From CAZJUP01 sp964549275 (lineage in GTDB: Bacteria; Fidelibacterota; Marinisomatia; Marinisomatales; TCS55): a stretch of 15,975 nucleotides of DNA. The stretch's first letter is position 1. The number at the start of each line of letters is the position of its first letter. The notes under the pieces were generated by a model. That model searched no databases and was not told the origin of the DNA. It saw only the letters and a list, made by a program, of their open reading frames with translations. Where the stretch lies: contig CAZJUP010000028.1 in NCBI GenBank assembly GCA_964549275.1, positions 1 to 15,975 on the forward strand, read 5' to 3'. Shown here piece after piece: positions 14,518 through 15,975 of the stretch. The position numbers and the translations under genes were made by a program.

Positions 14518-15417
14518 ATGCACAGAAAAATGTTTCTACTCATCTTAATTTTTATTTTTGTTGCTTGTAGTAGAAAAGAAAAACCGCTGACTCTAACACA
14601 TAATGGGATTCTGCGGGAATATTATGTATCTTATCCTGAAAAAACAACAAAGCCATGCCCGCTTATCATTGTTTTGCATAATTTTTATGGCAGTGCCAAA
14701 TTCATTCAACAAGCCAGCGAAATGGATGACTTTGCTCTCCGTGCCAATATTGCTGTGGTTTATCCTGAAGGTATTGATAATTCATGGAATGTAGGTACAC
14801 CCTGGGATAACAATACAAGTGATGATTTGGGATTCATAGATGTATTAATTGATTCCGTTGCGACCCATTTTAATATTGACCTTAATCGAGTATATGCCTG
14901 TGGTTATTCAAATGGTGGGTACATGGCTTATGAGTTGGCTTGCCAATTATCCAATAAAATAGCCGCATTTAGTTAGATAGGTGGGAATTTCATGCTAAAT
15001 ACAGACCAACAATGTGACCAAAACCGTCTGATACCCATTATCGACTTTAAGGGTACATCCGATCCTTTTGTTGCCTATGATATCCCATTTGAAGGAGAAT
15101 TTTCAAATGATGGTTCTCTGTTGGTTAATGAAAACATTGCTTTTTGGACACAATTCAATAACCTCACAGAATTTACGGTTCAATCTTTAGATGATATTGA
15201 TCCTTCTGATAGCACAACAATTGAAATACAGACATTTTCAGGGGAAAAAACTGGTGCAAAATTTATTCATTACAAAATATTAAACGGCGGTCATCAATGG
15301 TTCGGTGGTAAAATGGGAGACGATCATATATCATCAATAGGGTTTAATAATCATGATATACATGCCAGTGAGATTTTGATAGATTTTTTCCTGAATTATC
15401 AATTGACAGATTTTTAA
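14518..15417 (+). pseudogene. PHB-depolymerase-type esterase lipoprotein, interrupted by in-frame TAG
   Basis: The reading frame from ATG 14518 to TAA 15417 encodes about 299 residues of an alpha/beta-hydrolase of the polyhydroxybutyrate depolymerase/feruloyl esterase-like group. One TAG (14974-14976, codon 153) breaks it without changing frame. The N-terminal part has a lipoprotein signal (hydrophobic 6-15, lipobox ending at C17), the oxyanion-side LIIVLHNFYGSA (49-60) and nucleophile S131 in GYSNGG. After the stop come the catalytic Asp D182 in GTSDPFVAYD and His H259 in NGGHQWFGG. The triad is thus divided by the stop, and neither half alone could be active. The TAG falls in the strand where relatives usually have a small residue or Pro before the V/I-x-G. 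A nonsense mutation, sequencing error or amber readthrough would all fit. Internal initiation at ATG 14992 has no strong ribosome-binding site. Confidence 0.85.
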
Positions 15418-15555
15418 CAGTTGGCGTTTTTGAAGAATAAAATATGGCTATCTGTCCCTCAACCCAACCTACACCTCCTCTTGCATTACGCTTTGGAGAA
15501 GGGGCATTACGGTTAGCAGACTGACAAGGAATAATCAAAAATAATCTTGTAGATA
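15418..15555. other. Intergenic region with degenerate repeat-like patch
   Basis: This 138-bp gap contains a C-rich then G-rich patch (15456-15504) unlike the surrounding A+T-rich DNA, and a direct repeat GCATTACG (15483-15490 and 15504-15511). No gene is visible on either strand that I would support. Confidence 0.5.
15456..15511. repeat. Possible decayed REP/MITE-like palindromic element
   Basis: A pyrimidine-rich half (CCCTCAACCCAACCT from 15456, then CACCTCCTCTT) is followed by a purine-rich half (GGAGAAGGGG, 15495-15504). This resembles the CCCTCACCCC...GGGAGAGGGG pattern of short interspersed palindromic repeats found in many bacterial genomes. Pairing of the halves is imperfect, and an 8-bp direct repeat GCATTACG flanks the purine half. 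Only one copy is present here, so repeat status is a hypothesis. Confidence 0.3.
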
Positions 15556-15948
15556 ATGAAAGCAAAATCAGAATCGACAATCAATAAAATCGTATTACAT
15601 ATCCTATTTGGTATAACAGGGAGTATAACTGTTGGATTTATCGTTTTTCAGTCGGAAATATTTAATTTACAAACATTCTCTTTTCAATTCATTTCTTTTG
15701 GAATTGTTTGTGCTGTCTATTATTCCGCATGCAAATATTTCCCACCAAAAATATATATTGCTGTACTTCTTGTTTTATTCAGTATTAACAGTACTATTTC
15801 GGGCTCGTTGATTACCATGACTGTCATTAGAGATATACTGTTCATCTGTGGAATTGCATTTACTATTCATCTATACCTCAATATAATTAAACAAAAACAA
15901 ATAGCTCTTCCTTTCGGTAATTTTGGTAGCGTAAAATTCTTTCTGTAA
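15556..15948 (+). CDS. Uncharacterised four-helix membrane protein
   Basis: This 130-residue, strongly hydrophobic protein has about four predicted membrane helices (near residues 11-31, 40-59, 66-86 and 92-111), a basic loop KYFPPK between helices 2 and 3, and a short C-terminal tail. I recognise no family. The Shine-Dalgarno is poor (no purine tract within 10 nt of ATG; AAGGA is about 30 nt upstream). The start is therefore uncertain, although MKAKSESTINK is a plausible cytoplasmic lead-in. A+T content is high, like the preceding esterase region. It could be a degraded or recently acquired gene, as it sits after a disrupted gene and a repeat-like patch. The stop lies 27 bases before the window edge. 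Confidence 0.6.
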   Translation: MKAKSESTINKIVLHILFGITGSITVGFIVFQSEIFNLQTFSFQFISFGIVCAVYYSACKYFPPKIYIAVLLVLFSINSTISGSLITMTVIRDILFICGIAFTIHLYLNIIKQKQIALPFGNFGSVKFFL

Positions 15949-15975
15949 AAAGGGTTCAGGGTTCTCAAATTCAGT

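Noticed and set aside
15344..15580. Minus-strand open frame of 78 codons across the repeat-like patch
   Set aside because: The translation (NAPSPKRNARGGVGWVEG) is of the kind produced by interspersed repeats, and it overlaps the 3' end of the esterase frame.
1..15975. CRISPR arrays, tRNA or rRNA genes, insertion sequences, phage genes
   Set aside because: Reading both strands by eye showed no regularly spaced repeats, cloverleaf-like tRNA segments, rRNA sequence, transposase or integrase.

Overview
This window looks like a chromosomal segment of a free-living Gram-negative bacterium, probably from the Fibrobacterota-Chlorobiota-Bacteroidota superphylum or a neighbour such as Marinimicrobiota or Calditrichota. 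That placement is inferred, not proven. The grounds are moderate A+T content, three predicted lipoproteins (a CotH-like protein, an M16 peptidase and an esterase), a fused two-domain prenol-kinase-like membrane protein, and a helix-turn-helix protein with a C-terminal receiver domain. There are no rRNA or tRNA genes, no CRISPR array, no insertion sequence and no phage genes. No stretch longer than 300 bases lacks a gene.

Left part (1-2916, minus strand): two tandem paralogous regulators, each an N-terminal excisionase/MerR-like DNA-binding domain joined to a C-terminal phosphoreceiver, preceded by a CotH-kinase-family lipoprotein. Divergent from these (3098-7943, plus strand) lie a full-length two-domain M16 zinc peptidase lipoprotein, a fusion of a phytol/dolichol-kinase-like domain with a DUF92 (VTE6-like) domain, and an overlapping free-methionine-(R)-sulfoxide reductase gene that starts with TTG. 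The M16/fusion junction carries two perfect inverted repeats, the second covering the start codon.

Middle (8005-11761, minus strand): hutU and hutI encode the two central steps of histidine breakdown (urocanate to imidazolonepropionate to formiminoglutamate). Downstream, a small secreted protein and a DUF350-like membrane protein form a pair with its own recognisable promoter. A hairpin terminator separates this block from the convergent plus-strand genes.

Right part (11844-15975, plus strand): trmH (tRNA Gm18 methyltransferase), an uncharacterised 159-residue protein and a Dam-type DNA adenine methyltransferase form a tightly packed set with 1-nt junctions. After a 242-base gap holding hairpins and a -10 box inside an inverted repeat come an unknown 118-residue protein, a PHB-depolymerase-type esterase lipoprotein gene interrupted by one in-frame TAG, a short degenerate repeat-like patch, and a four-helix membrane protein at the window edge.

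The observations most worth pursuing are the prenol-kinase fusion (one protein that may turn a prenyl alcohol into its diphosphate), the in-frame TAG splitting the esterase triad in a window where none of the 16 intact genes ends in TAG, the trmH/unknown/dam operon, and the paired DNA-binding/receiver regulators.
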